64,000 bases of DNA from Acetatifactor sp. (GCA_016290775.1 JAEEVF010000013.1:1-64000), one strand, 5' to 3'; numbered from the stretch's first letter, positions 9,001 through 17,601 are shown. Notes: generated from the letters alone by a model not told the origin. Translations and numbers: made by a program.

Positions 9001-9389
9001 AGAACTTTGGCGTGATCGTCGTTCTGCTTGACACCAGGAAGAACGTCAAGAAGTTCCTTCGCAAGCACGAGGAACTCCGTCCGCTGTTCAACGTAAGGGT
9101 GGATGTGCTGCCTCTTAGCAACGAAGCGCTGGCAGATTTTGCGAGACAATATGCAAACGAACGGGAATTTTCCATCGACAACCTTGGAATGCTTGCATTA
9201 CATACCAAGATCGATGAGCTTCAGACGGCAAATCACGCCGTAACGTGTGATGACGTGGAGAAGATCATGGAGGAAGCCATTGACAGTGCTTCCAGAAAGA
9301 CGCTGGGACATTTCTTTGACATCATCTTTGGCAGGCGCTATGACGCAGACGACATGATCATCATCACGGAAAAAGATTTTATGACCTGA
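6018..9389 (+). CDS. large TPR / Ala-Glu low-complexity / AAA-like protein, function unknown
   Basis: An 1123-residue protein. Residues about 1-230 are helical TPR-like repeats (for example YKINNRYEDARDIMLLAYDR). Residues about 557-741 are an Ala/Glu/Thr-rich block of repeated EEAQEAATEA-type units, probably one long charged helix. From about residue 885 the protein resembles the CbxX/SpoVK AAA+ fold, but where a Walker A loop is expected (about 915) it reads ITGEASLNTLDLAKKM, with no GKT, so ATP binding is doubtful. Similar proteins seem to occur in related Lachnospiraceae. No role is known. The GTG start has AAAGGGAG upstream. It lies 19 bases ahead of glgB. Confidence 0.75.
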   Translation: MDKYEYKHLVEQIQNLIDLGEYAEAAAIADKIDWRRVRSVMTLGTISDLYKINNRYEDARDIMLLAYDRKPENRQICYSLCELYIKTGEPVEAAEFYKEFEKLAPKDPGRYILKYKLYDAYDVSLDEKIEVLEKLKEEEYQEKWMYELANLYHRRGLGTKCVEVCDELILWFGTGKYVNMAMELKMLHEPLTPAQQKKYDNRFLAEQEEYAQAAQENLSIAQAHEQQQVTARITHEWNAGDVEQANAEAMGQTRVFNVDEVRRQTGYAGHDDMDIQVKTVGLGQYDTMNLQAELAEGLREVLENEKAAPSSNAQENVFQTTRILPVIDSDSGPLDLPVMEGVEDEDLESEPIEAKAPEKVEATEVFFENNGGMIQDENGYFHDAAELSKDQLSDQVMAQMRKDEKKSLEKEAMTAQPPERLAKVLTQEADGQLKLVVPEHKKLEKQITGQISIDDIRAEWEMMKQESQAKQEEETRQQMLRQTGRMFTEFEEAIRDNILKNMEDQIDPATLKAPQGGTAQKAVAPVADLSVEDWEMENISHEEFHDASQEQGAGAAEARAPFFGAVEAAVDEATEEAKETVEEVTEEVSETATEAAQATDAALAEAQESVDAVAEEAQETATEATQEFATEAEEAQEAATEAVQEVAEETSEFATEAAQEVQEIMTEAEEAQAFAEETAQEFAAETEETLSDAAKEYGEVAEEAEATATEVAEEAQEALNEAAATEEAQEALNEAEALAQAYTESTFAAFAREKREAAYAQEEPEEGEVSFEWGEESFGASSEAAGESEEAQRFAGETEEEESARPMEGNAFWRASREEADEPTAGGIDFETLPQEDVVLPESTFSEKRAIEAERMKEFEEPDDDQITHEIPQATRSLSPEEEALYAPWIRDDADREQLVSAIDNVSMAAYVGNLIITGEASLNTLDLAKKMISEIKQNDSNLTGKVAKIPGQSLNNRDVNALMDGLQNGALIIEKATNMNDTAVENLYRNLQRENFGVIVVLLDTRKNVKKFLRKHEELRPLFNVRVDVLPLSNEALADFARQYANEREFSIDNLGMLALHTKIDELQTANHAVTCDDVEKIMEEAIDSASRKTLGHFFDIIFGRRYDADDMIIITEKDFMT

Positions 9390-9408
9390 TGGATCGGAGG
9401 GTTTTCGC

Positions 9409-11316
9409 ATGGCTGAATCGGGTGCGAGGGTGTTCATCTCAAAGACGGATCAATATCTGTTCGGACAGGGAACGCATTATGAAATCTATAAAAAGTTAGG
9501 AGCCCATCTTTCCTTCGAAAATGGACAGCCGGGCACCTACTTTGCCGTATGGGCACCGAATGCGCAGGCCGTTCACGTGATCGGTTCCTGGAGCAATTGG
9601 AACGAAGAAGCCCATGAAATGAAAAAGATCGGGGACGGCGGCATTTGGGAGCTTTTCATCCCGGGCGTCGGTGAAGGCGGCATTTACAAATACCTGATCA
9701 CCGCCGGGGACGGAAGAAAGCTCTACAAGGCGGATCCCTATGCGAATTATGCGCAAAAAAGGCCCGAGACGGCCTCCATCGTAACGAATCTGGAGGGCTT
9801 TGCCTGGAAGGATCAGAAGTGGATGGAAAAGCGCGACGCGGAGGATTATACCAAGCGTCCCATGGCCATCTATGAGTGCCACATAGGATCTTTCATGAAG
9901 CATCCTGACGGCACGGAGGATGGGTTTTACACCTACAGGCAGTTTGCGGACCGCCTGGTGGAGTACCTGAAGGAAATGAAGTACACGCACGTGGAGCTCA
10001 TGGGCATCGCGGAGCATCCCTTCGACGGTTCCTGGGGCTACCAGGTAACGGGATATTATGCACCGACCTCGAGATATGGCGCGCCCAAGGATTTCATGTA
10101 CCTTGTGAACGAGCTGCATAAGATCGGCGTGGGCGTGATCCTGGACTGGGTTCCCGCGCATTTTGCAACGGATGCGCACGGCCTTGGACAGTTCGACGGC
10201 ACCTGCATTTATGAGCATCCCGATCCCCGCAGGGGCGAGCACCCCGACTGGGGCACCAAGATCTTCAACTATGCGAAGTCGGAGGTCAAGAACTTCCTGA
10301 TCGCGAACGTGCTGTTCTGGCTGCGAGAATTCCACGTGGACGGCATTCGCGTGGACGCCGTGGCTTCCATGCTGTATCTCGACTACGGCAAGAAGGAAGG
10401 GCAATGGCTGCCGAATCAATATGGCGGAAATGAAAACCTTGACGCCATCGAATTCTTCCGTCACATGAATTCCGTGGTGCGCGGCACGTATCCCGGATTC
10501 CTGACCATTGCGGAGGAATCCACTGCATGGCCGAAGGTGACCGGCGACATCGGCACGGACAGCCTTGGATTCTCCTTAAAGTGGAACATGGGCTGGATGC
10601 ATGATTTTTGCGAGTATATGAAGCTGGATCCCTTGTACCGTAAGGGCAACCACTATGCACTGACCTTTGCGATGACATATAACAGCAGTGAGAAGTATAT
10701 CCTTCCGCTGTCCCACGACGAGGTGGTGCACTTAAAATGCTCCATGGTGAACAAGATGCCGGGCTATGCGATCGACAAGTATGCAAACCTTCGGACGGGC
10801 TATACTTACATGTTCGGTCATTGCGGGAAGAAGCTCCTGTTCATGGGCCAGGATTTCGGACAGGAGCGCGAGTGGAGCGAGGCCAGGGAGCTGGATTGGT
10901 ACTTGCTTGGAGAGAAGAACAATCAGGGTCTTAAGGATTACGTGAAAGAGCTTCTTTTGGCTTATCGCAAGTACCCCGCATTATATGAATTCGACAATAG
11001 CTGGGAAGGCTTTGAGTGGATGAATGCGGACGACAAGGACAATAGCGTTTACTCCTTTGTGAGAAAGGCTTCCACGGGGAAGAACAGTTTGTTGTTCGTC
11101 CTGAACATGACGCCGATGAAGCGCGAGAATTATCGCATTCCCGTACCGGAGAAGAAGAAATATAAGCTCCTCTTAAACAGTGACGAGGAGAGGTTTGGCG
11201 GTTTTGGAAACGAAGTGCCTGCGCAGGTGATGGCCGAGGACAAGCCTTGGCATTATCAGCAGCAGTCCATCGCAGTGGATCTCCCGCCTTATGCAGCACT
11301 GGTTTTCGTGTTCTGA
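9409..11316 (+). CDS. glgB: 1,4-alpha-glucan branching enzyme
   Basis: GlgB makes alpha-1,6 branch points in glycogen in the cytoplasm. The 635-residue protein has an N-terminal CBM48 domain (FAVWAPNAQAVHVIGSWSNW), the GH13 barrel, and a C-terminal beta domain. Conserved blocks visible are ILDWVPAHFATDAHGL, VDGIRVDAVASML with the nucleophile Asp, and LTIAEESTAWP with the acid Glu, followed by LPLSHDEVVHLK. GGAGGG precedes the ATG. No other glycogen gene is in the window, so it is detached from a glg operon. A strong terminator follows. Confidence 0.96.
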   Translation: MAESGARVFISKTDQYLFGQGTHYEIYKKLGAHLSFENGQPGTYFAVWAPNAQAVHVIGSWSNWNEEAHEMKKIGDGGIWELFIPGVGEGGIYKYLITAGDGRKLYKADPYANYAQKRPETASIVTNLEGFAWKDQKWMEKRDAEDYTKRPMAIYECHIGSFMKHPDGTEDGFYTYRQFADRLVEYLKEMKYTHVELMGIAEHPFDGSWGYQVTGYYAPTSRYGAPKDFMYLVNELHKIGVGVILDWVPAHFATDAHGLGQFDGTCIYEHPDPRRGEHPDWGTKIFNYAKSEVKNFLIANVLFWLREFHVDGIRVDAVASMLYLDYGKKEGQWLPNQYGGNENLDAIEFFRHMNSVVRGTYPGFLTIAEESTAWPKVTGDIGTDSLGFSLKWNMGWMHDFCEYMKLDPLYRKGNHYALTFAMTYNSSEKYILPLSHDEVVHLKCSMVNKMPGYAIDKYANLRTGYTYMFGHCGKKLLFMGQDFGQEREWSEARELDWYLLGEKNNQGLKDYVKELLLAYRKYPALYEFDNSWEGFEWMNADDKDNSVYSFVRKASTGKNSLLFVLNMTPMKRENYRIPVPEKKKYKLLLNSDEERFGGFGNEVPAQVMAEDKPWHYQQQSIAVDLPPYAALVFVF

Positions 11317-11332
11317 TGCAGAAAAACAAAGT

Positions 11333-11363
11333 GGCAGGAGCATCAAAAGCTCCTGCCCTTTTT
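11333..11363 (+). terminator. intrinsic terminator after glgB
   Basis: GGCAGGAGC pairs perfectly with GCTCCTGCC around a 7-base loop, followed by CTTTTTG. Confidence 0.9.
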
Positions 11364-11431
11364 GTTTCGTTTGGAGTTTAGGAAGAACTTTTTGGATGAT
11401 TTTGCGTCTTATTGCTTGGAGGTGATTTGAG

Positions 11432-12817
11432 ATGAGAAAGAATATACTTTGGAGAGGGATCGCACTGCTTGCCGTGAGTGCCATGCTTGCAGGGTGTTCG
11501 GACACGGGAGTGGTTGAAAACACGGGAAGCATTGGCGATGGGACGCTGACGCAAAGCGAGGCCGACATAACCCCAGGCTCGTCGGAAGCATCGCAAGCCT
11601 CGGCGGAATCGCAGTCGTCGGAAGGAGAGGAGCAAATGGATGAAGTAGACGTTGAGATCGTGGATCTGGAGGAACCCCACATAGATCCCATGAACTTGAA
11701 GAATTCCTGGCAAAGGGCTGCTTTCTTTGCGGACTGGGTCTATGCGGAACAGAAAAAGAACACGCTGATCAGTCCTTTGTCGCTCAACATGGCGCTTGGC
11801 CTTGTGGCAGAAGGCGCCAGCGGTGAGACCGCAAAACAGCTCCATGAGTACCTTGGCAGGGAGGATTACACTTCCTACGTGGATCAGTACATGGAATTTG
11901 CGGAGGGCCTTACGGTAGAGAAAGGCGAAAACCGCTACAATGATGCATATTCCTTCCGCTATGAGATCGCAAACTCGCTTTGGGTAAATCAGGAGAATCA
12001 GCTCCTTTCGGACTATCAGAAAAAGGTACAAAAGGCCTTTCGCGCAGAGGTACAGCCCGCTGATTTTGACGTGGATGTTTCGGGTACGGTCCAAAAGATC
12101 AATAATTGGTGCAGTGAGAAGACGCACAAGCTGATCCCGAGGATTGTGGAGGAAACGGACATTTCCTCTTCGCTTAAGGCAATCCTGATCAACTCCCTGT
12201 ATTTTGAGTCCCCTTGGGTGGATCAGTGGCACGTGAGTGAGGGCGAGTTTACGGCCGCAAGTGGCGATAAGACGACGCAGGATATGCTGTTTGGCTCGGC
12301 TGACTTCTACTACGAAAATGACAAGGCAACCGCGTTTTCGAAGGCATATTCCAACGGATTCCGCTTTATTGGGATCCTGCCGAAGGAGACAGGGGAATTC
12401 AACATTCTCGACCTTGACCTTGAAAGCCTGATGGCTTCGGAGTATGATGAATACCGCGTGAGCGCAAGGATGCCCAAGCTGAATTTTGACACCACGGAAA
12501 GCGCGGTTGAGAGGATCATCAAGGCGCAGGGCATTGAGCTTCCGTTTAGCCTGAATTCGGAGATTGACGGCATTATCGAGAACAACAATCTTTACATCAG
12601 TCAGATCGTGCAAAAGTGCAAGATCGAGCTGGATGAGAACGGCACTAAGGCAGCAGCCGTGACGGCCATTATGATGAAGGCGACTGGCATGGCACCGCAG
12701 CAAGAAGTCAAGGAAGTGATCCTCGACAGACCTTTCGCATTCATGATCTATGACACCAGGAATAATGAGATCCTGTTCCTTGGAAAGGTGACGGAGCCTT
12801 GCAAAGAAACGGATTAA
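11432..12817 (+). CDS. serpin family lipoprotein (serine protease inhibitor-like)
   Basis: A 461-residue protein. The signal peptide ends in the lipobox MLAGC, so it is predicted to be lipid-anchored outside the membrane. A Ser/Glu-rich linker of about 55 residues precedes a complete serpin domain: NTLISPLSLNMALGLVAEGA, ILINSLYFESPW and the closing PFAFMIYDTRNNEILFLGKV. The hinge is DENGTKAAAVTA, close to the inhibitory-serpin consensus. Counting from the hinge glycine (Gly404, P15) places P1 near Thr418 and P1' at Gly419, an approximate assignment. A suicide inhibitor of host or neighbour proteases is likely but inferred. GGAGGTGATTTGAG precedes the ATG. It is bracketed by two terminators. 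Confidence 0.93.
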   Translation: MRKNILWRGIALLAVSAMLAGCSDTGVVENTGSIGDGTLTQSEADITPGSSEASQASAESQSSEGEEQMDEVDVEIVDLEEPHIDPMNLKNSWQRAAFFADWVYAEQKKNTLISPLSLNMALGLVAEGASGETAKQLHEYLGREDYTSYVDQYMEFAEGLTVEKGENRYNDAYSFRYEIANSLWVNQENQLLSDYQKKVQKAFRAEVQPADFDVDVSGTVQKINNWCSEKTHKLIPRIVEETDISSSLKAILINSLYFESPWVDQWHVSEGEFTAASGDKTTQDMLFGSADFYYENDKATAFSKAYSNGFRFIGILPKETGEFNILDLDLESLMASEYDEYRVSARMPKLNFDTTESAVERIIKAQGIELPFSLNSEIDGIIENNNLYISQIVQKCKIELDENGTKAAAVTAIMMKATGMAPQQEVKEVILDRPFAFMIYDTRNNEILFLGKVTEPCKETD

Positions 12818-12845
12818 GACGATAGTAAATGCATGTAAATAAAGG

Positions 12846-12880
12846 CAGGGCGCTTTCGCAGTTGCGATGGCGCCTTGTTT
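12846..12880 (+). terminator. long hairpin terminator after the serpin gene
   Basis: CAGGGCGC pairs with GCGCCTTG (one G-U), enclosing a second perfect stem TCGCA/TGCGA. TTTATATTG follows. The remaining spacer to 13108 holds only the promoter listed next. Confidence 0.65.
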
Positions 12881-12997
12881 ATATTGATTTGACAACGAAC
12901 TTTTCAGGAAATACAGGTCTTTCGGCCGCACTTTTTAAAAATCAGGAAAAATGCCTCGTTCATAATTCACAAACTTCATTTTTTTGCAAAAAGCCTA

Positions 12998-13026
12998 TTG
13001 CAATTCCCTTCAAGCCCCGCTATAAT
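12998..13026 (+). promoter_or_regulatory. promoter of the tad operon
   Basis: TTGCAA (12998-13003), 17-base spacer, consensus TATAAT (13021-13026). It lies 82 bases before the first tad gene. A further TTGACA at 12889 has only a poor -10 candidate. Confidence 0.75.
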
Positions 13027-13108
13027 CCGATTTACAGTCTTAACTTTCCTCGGAACAATTCGTTCCAAGTTTTCATGACAATGAAATTTAATTACGGAGT
13101 ACTTGCCT

Positions 13109-13633
13109 ATGGAGAAAGAAACTCTCTTTGTTTTTGCGCTCTGCGCATTTTTGTGTATGACTTCGTTTTGGGATCTTAAATTCCATCGGATCCCAAATTC
13201 CCATTGCACCGCGATCGGTATTCTTGGCGTTTGCGGCGCATACCTCCTTGGCGGCGTGGGGGGCGTGCTTTACTACCTTGTTTGCGGAGGCCTTGTGATG
13301 CTTGTATTTTATCCGCTCTTTCGGATTGGTACCATTGGCGGCGGGGACGTCAAGCTCTACGGCGTCTGCAGCGGTTTTTTTCCAAGGGACAAGATATTGC
13401 TCTTTTTGTTCTTTTCGCTTCTTGTCGCGGCGATTTTCGGCATCGTGCGTTTTGTGAGAAAGGGCGACGCGAAGGAACGGTTCGCGTACCTGATCTCTTA
13501 CGTGAAAGAGGTTCTTGACAGTGGGCAGTGGAAGCTTTACTGGAAGGACATGAATGAAAAAAAGAACGCTGGCATCTGCCTTGCAGGGCCCATCTTGATC
13601 AGCGTTTTGTTATATGCGGGAGGATATTATTAA
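13109..13633 (+). CDS. A24 family prepilin peptidase (TadV-like), first of two
   Basis: A 174-residue multi-pass aspartyl protease that cleaves the leader of type IV/Flp prepilins at the inner face of the membrane. Both catalytic aspartates are visible: Asp22 in FWDLKFHRIPN and Asp80 in GTIGGGDVKLYG, the GxGD signature. ATG 13109 is chosen because ACGGAG lies 9 bases upstream; the TTG at 13103 would be too close to it. It is the first gene of the tad operon, and its expected substrate is the Flp pilin at 17431. A soluble C-terminal extension of about 50 residues precedes a last hydrophobic segment. Confidence 0.9.
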   Translation: MEKETLFVFALCAFLCMTSFWDLKFHRIPNSHCTAIGILGVCGAYLLGGVGGVLYYLVCGGLVMLVFYPLFRIGTIGGGDVKLYGVCSGFFPRDKILLFLFFSLLVAAIFGIVRFVRKGDAKERFAYLISYVKEVLDSGQWKLYWKDMNEKKNAGICLAGPILISVLLYAGGYY

Positions 13634-13636
13634 AAC

Positions 13637-14644
13637 ATGAAACAGGAAAAAGAAGTGATCTTAGCCCTGTGTGACGGCGAGGAAGAATATGCAAGATTGT
13701 TGACGGAGTACATGGAGCATCAGCAGCTCCCATGGGTCATCCACACCTACACGGACGTGGAAAGGCTTTTGGAATCGGAAAAGGAAGTGGACCTTCTGGT
13801 GGTCGCTGAGTCCACCTATCAGGAGGAGCTGGGGACCTTGCGGCCAAAGCGCATGATCATCCTGAACGAGAGCGGGATCGTGCGGAACAGGGAACTTCGC
13901 TACGTCAACAAATATCAGCAGGCGGACCACGTGGTGAGAGAGTTGCTTGCGGTGTATCTTGAGATCGCGACGCAGGTGCTGCCAAGGCTTGCTGCGGAAG
14001 GGAACACGTGCTTTATCGGGTTCTTTTCACCGGTGAGAAGATGCATGCAGACACCCTTTGCGCTGACCATGGCGCAACTTCTCGCAAGAGATCATAAGAC
14101 GCTTTATCTGAACTTTGAATACTTCGCCGGCAACCAGGAACTTCTCGCGGACGCGCAGACAAGGGATCTCGCGGACCTTTTGTATTTCCTTAACGCAGAG
14201 TCGGAGAAGTTTGCACTGCGACTGCAGAGCATGGTGGTGCCCATCGGTCCTTTGGATTACGTGCCGCCGATGAAGTCCGGGCAAAACCTCCTTGGCGTGA
14301 CGGTAAAGGAGTGGATGACCTTCTTGAAAAAGCTGCAGGAGCTTGGGAATTATGCCTATGTCGTCATGGATCTGAGTGAGTGCATGCAGGGCCTGTTCGA
14401 CGTGCTTCGCGTCTGTCGCCTGGTCTATACCGTTACGATGGAGGACCGCGCGGCCAATGAGAAGCTGACGCAGTACGAAAAGGCTTTGGAGCAATATTCC
14501 TACGAGGACGTGCTTAGAAAGACGAGGCGTTGTGCCTTGCCAAGGATCCACCATCTGCCTGCGGAGCTGCAAAGCTATGACAGAGGGGAACTTGCGGAAT
14601 ATGTTTCACTGCAGATTCAGGAATTTCAGGAGGATGAGGAATGA
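13637..14644 (+). CDS. TadZ/CpaE-like pilus localisation protein without a Walker A lysine
   Basis: A 335-residue protein with a receiver-like N-terminal part (about 1-115) and a MinD/ParA-like C-terminal domain. At the P-loop position it reads FFSPVRRCMQTPFALTMAQL in place of the SPxGGxGKT pattern, so both glycines and the lysine are missing. AYVVMDLSE matches the Walker B region. TadZ proteins position the pilus secretion machine, and this version probably acts without ATP hydrolysis. The start lies three bases after the peptidase stop, with GGGAGG inside the end of that gene, and it overlaps tadA by ATGA. Confidence 0.75.
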   Translation: MKQEKEVILALCDGEEEYARLLTEYMEHQQLPWVIHTYTDVERLLESEKEVDLLVVAESTYQEELGTLRPKRMIILNESGIVRNRELRYVNKYQQADHVVRELLAVYLEIATQVLPRLAAEGNTCFIGFFSPVRRCMQTPFALTMAQLLARDHKTLYLNFEYFAGNQELLADAQTRDLADLLYFLNAESEKFALRLQSMVVPIGPLDYVPPMKSGQNLLGVTVKEWMTFLKKLQELGNYAYVVMDLSECMQGLFDVLRVCRLVYTVTMEDRAANEKLTQYEKALEQYSYEDVLRKTRRCALPRIHHLPAELQSYDRGELAEYVSLQIQEFQEDEE

Positions 14645-15867
14645 CAGACCTGCAATCGATCAAGCAAAAGGTGCGGGATCGCGTCCGCGAAAAGATGGAT
14701 TACGGGCGGGACTATCAGGACGATGAAGTGGGCGACCTGATCGACGAGGAGATGTTAGAGAGCCCCGAGATGGCGTGGCTTAGCCTGGATCAGAGACTTC
14801 GTTTGAAGCGAGAACTCTTTGATTCCATGCGAAGGCTGGACGTGCTGCAGATTTTTGTGGAGGATCCTTCTGTCACGGAGATCATGATCAACGGCATGGA
14901 CAACATTTTCGTGGAGCGTGCCGGAAAGCTTTCAAAGCTCGAACTCTCCTTTGACTCCAAGGAAAGGCTGAAGGACGTCATACAGCAGATCGTGGCGGGG
15001 TGTAACCGCGTCGTGAATGAGGCTTCGCCCATCGTGGACGCAAGGCTTTCGGACGGTGCCCGCGTGAATGTCGTGATGGATCCCGTGGCGCTCAACGGAC
15101 CGATCGTAACGATCCGTCGCTTTCCCAAATCGCCCATTACCATGGAACAGCTCCTTGCGTTTGGCTCGATCTCGAAGGAGGCGATGCAGTTTTTGGAGCA
15201 GCTGGTCTTGGCTCATTACAACATCTTCATCAGTGGGGGCACCGGCAGCGGAAAGACCACGTTTCTCAACGCACTTTCCGCCTACGTTCAAAAGGATGAA
15301 CGCATCATTACCATCGAGGACAGCGCTGAGTTGCAGCTCCTGGGGGTGGACAATCTGGTCCGCCTTGAGACAAGGAATGGAACGACCTCTGGCTGTAGGG
15401 AGATCGGGATCCGCGAGCTGATCCGCACCTCGCTGCGTATGCGGCCCGACAGGATCATCGTGGGCGAGGTGCGCGGCGCTGAGGCGCTGGACATGCTGCA
15501 GTGTCTGAACACGGGCCATGACGGAAGTATGTCCACGGGCCATGCAAACAGTGCGAGCGACATGCTCTCACGCCTTGAAAACATGGTGCTGATGGGAGCG
15601 GACCTGCCACTGGCGGCCATTCGTCAACAGATTGCCTCAGGCATTGATCTGATCGTGCATTTGGGGCGTCTTCGGGACAAGACAAGGAAGGTTTTAGAGA
15701 TCGCGGAGGTGTTGGGATATGAAAATGGAGAGGTTGCGATTGCCCCGCTGTTTTCCTTTGAGGAGCAAGGACAGGGCGATGACGGAAAGGTCGTCGGGAG
15801 GCTTGTCCGAAAAGGAGAACTTACGCACAAGGGGAAGCTACAGGCGGCGGGATTATCGACAGTATGA
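14641..15867 (+). CDS. tadA: Tad pilus assembly ATPase (TadA/CpaF)
   Basis: A 408-residue secretion ATPase of the VirB11/GspE group that powers Flp pilus assembly from the cytoplasmic side. The N-terminal domain contains DPSVTEIMINGMDNIFVER. The motor domain shows Walker A GGTGSGKTT (Lys205), an Asp box IITIEDSAELQL, Walker B RIIVGEVRGAEALDML and a His box TGHDGSMSTGHANSASDML. All expected motifs are intact. It overlaps the TadZ stop by ATGA, and its 3' end overlaps the next gene by a predicted 89 bases. Confidence 0.94.
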   Translation: MTDLQSIKQKVRDRVREKMDYGRDYQDDEVGDLIDEEMLESPEMAWLSLDQRLRLKRELFDSMRRLDVLQIFVEDPSVTEIMINGMDNIFVERAGKLSKLELSFDSKERLKDVIQQIVAGCNRVVNEASPIVDARLSDGARVNVVMDPVALNGPIVTIRRFPKSPITMEQLLAFGSISKEAMQFLEQLVLAHYNIFISGGTGSGKTTFLNALSAYVQKDERIITIEDSAELQLLGVDNLVRLETRNGTTSGCREIGIRELIRTSLRMRPDRIIVGEVRGAEALDMLQCLNTGHDGSMSTGHANSASDMLSRLENMVLMGADLPLAAIRQQIASGIDLIVHLGRLRDKTRKVLEIAEVLGYENGEVAIAPLFSFEEQGQGDDGKVVGRLVRKGELTHKGKLQAAGLSTV

Positions 15868-17404
15868 GTTTTCCCCGAAGGAGTTTGCTTCTGCCGCAGT
15901 GCTTGCGGCGTCGATCATTCTTTTTTTCTCTTGGTTTTTCTACCGAAATTTCCTGTTTGCAATATTGCTTTCCCCGATCGCCGTGCTGATCGTGCGCGAA
16001 GTGCGAAAGCGAAAAGGCGAGAAGGTGCGCGAGTCCCTGACGGAGCAGTTTAAGGAGTGCATCCTTTCCGTTTCCGCGTCTCTTCAGGCGGGATATGCCG
16101 TCGAAAACGCTTTTATGGAAAGCCGTGAAGACATAAGAAACCTTTACGGCGAAAGGTCGGAGATGTACGAGGAGCTGGAAGGGATCCGAAGAGGGCTTGT
16201 GATCAACATCTCCCTCGAAGAGCTTTTGCTCGATCTTGGGGCGAGGAGCGGATGTGAGGAGATCGCGCAGTTTGCGCAGATGTTCTCGATCGCAAAGCGT
16301 GGCGGAGGAAGTCTTTCAGAGATGATCAGCACCAGTGCCAACTTGATCAGCCAGAAGATCGAGGCCAGAAGCGAAGTCGGAACGATCCTGGCGGGGCGAA
16401 AGATGGAGCAGAACGTGATGCGGCTCATGCCTTTTGGGATCACCTTTTACGTGGGCAGCACCTATCCCGGCTTTTTTGATCCTTTGTATCATGACCTGTC
16501 CGGGATCGCAATCATGACGCTGTGCCTTGCGTTATATATTGCAGCCGTCTGGGTCGGCGAAAAGATCTTCCAAGGGATCTGGAAGCAGCTAGACGGGAAA
16601 GGCGTTGTGGCACCCCTTGCAGTCATGCGAAGGGAAGGCATTCTTGGAAAGGCGGCACGCATCGGAGAGGCGGTCTACGAAAAGGTTTCCCGGGGAAAGA
16701 CGCCAGGACCAGGTGAGGAAAAGGTCAGGCGTTATTTGGAGGTTTTATATCCCGAGGAGAACAGGGAAAGCCTTCTTACGCGGTACTTTGGTGGAAAGCT
16801 CGGCATGTCGGCGCTGCTTTTGGGCGCGGGAGGATTTCTGTCGGGGATCCTGTTTGCGAAGCAAAGCCTTGGAGGGGGCGACGGGCCGGCGCTCACGCTG
16901 TTTCTCCTTACGCTGGCGGCTTCGATCGGAACTTTTTTTCTGACGGACAAGGATCTTGGAGACCAGATGAAAAAGCGGAAGGACCTACTCATGATGGGGT
17001 ATCCCAATTTCGTGCATTCCCTTGCCTTGTACCTCATTGCGGGGATGACGATCCGCGGCGCCTTTTCGGAGCTGGGGAAAACCAATGATCTGGCACTTCG
17101 GACCGTCCGTGAGATCGGCGCAGGCCAGTCGGAGGTCACGGCATATGAAAGGTTTGGGAAGCGCGCGGGGGTTCGGGAGTACGTAAAACTGAGCACGCTC
17201 CTTTGTCAGAACCTGAAAAAGGGGAATTCGACGCTTCTTGCAAGACTTGAAGAGGAAGCGATGCTCTCCGCGGAGAGCAGGATCCAAAGCGGCAAGCGCC
17301 TGGGGGAGGAAGCAGGAACGAAGCTCCTCATCCCGATGGTCATGATGCTTGCAATCGTGATGCTGATCATCATGGTCCCTGCATTTTCCATGATGGGAGT
17401 ATAA
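15779..17404 (+). CDS. fused TadB-TadC type inner-membrane platform protein
   Basis: A 541-residue protein carrying two successive type II secretion F domains that are usually separate TadB and TadC. The N-terminal half has two hydrophobic segments near residue 50, the cytoplasmic SVSASLQAGYAVENAFMESR block, and SIAKRGGGSLSEMISTSANL. The C-terminal half repeats the plan from about 350, with VHSLALYLIAGMTIRGAF and a final hydrophobic segment. It would form the membrane base driven by TadA. The start is uncertain: ATG 15779 has AAGGACAGGG upstream but overlaps tadA by 89 bases, and TTG 15803 is an alternative. Single-ORF fusion is unusual. Confidence 0.8.
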   Translation: MTERSSGGLSEKENLRTRGSYRRRDYRQYEFSPKEFASAAVLAASIILFFSWFFYRNFLFAILLSPIAVLIVREVRKRKGEKVRESLTEQFKECILSVSASLQAGYAVENAFMESREDIRNLYGERSEMYEELEGIRRGLVINISLEELLLDLGARSGCEEIAQFAQMFSIAKRGGGSLSEMISTSANLISQKIEARSEVGTILAGRKMEQNVMRLMPFGITFYVGSTYPGFFDPLYHDLSGIAIMTLCLALYIAAVWVGEKIFQGIWKQLDGKGVVAPLAVMRREGILGKAARIGEAVYEKVSRGKTPGPGEEKVRRYLEVLYPEENRESLLTRYFGGKLGMSALLLGAGGFLSGILFAKQSLGGGDGPALTLFLLTLAASIGTFFLTDKDLGDQMKKRKDLLMMGYPNFVHSLALYLIAGMTIRGAFSELGKTNDLALRTVREIGAGQSEVTAYERFGKRAGVREYVKLSTLLCQNLKKGNSTLLARLEEEAMLSAESRIQSGKRLGEEAGTKLLIPMVMMLAIVMLIIMVPAFSMMGV

Positions 17405-17430
17405 AAACAAAAAGAAAGAGAGGGTAAACA

Positions 17431-17601
17431 ATGCTTAGAAATTTTAAGGACCTTTGGAAGGATGAAGAAGGAATGGGAACGGTGGAGGTGATCCTCATCA
17501 TCGTTGTTTTGGTGGGCCTGGTACTCATCTTTAAAGAGCAGATCACCAAGATCGTGAATTCCATTTTCAACAAGATCACCAAGCAGACGGATAAGGTATG
17601 A
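17431..17601 (+). CDS. Flp-type pilin (Flp1-like), 56 residues
   Basis: A short prepilin: charged leader MLRNFKDLWKDEEG, then MGTVEVILIIVVLVGLVLIF. A class III leader is expected to be cut after a glycine five residues before the conserved glutamate. Gly13 and Glu18 fit exactly, so cleavage after Gly13 by the A24 peptidases is predicted. The mature protein is a 43-residue hydrophobic helix with a charged tail, suited to a thin fibre. GAGAGGG precedes the ATG. It overlaps the next gene by ATGA. It lacks the usual EY pair, having EV instead. Confidence 0.9.
   Translation: MLRNFKDLWKDEEGMGTVEVILIIVVLVGLVLIFKEQITKIVNSIFNKITKQTDKV

Noticed and set aside
7548..9149. Long open frame of 533 codons on the - strand, and another at 7637-8584
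   Set aside because: They are antisense to the Ala/Glu-rich coding block of the gene at 6018; the skewed codon composition keeps the opposite strand open. No ribosome binding site or family match.
11378..12931. 517-codon open frame on the - strand
   Set aside because: Antisense to the clear serpin gene and its terminators; the translated sequence has no recognisable domain.
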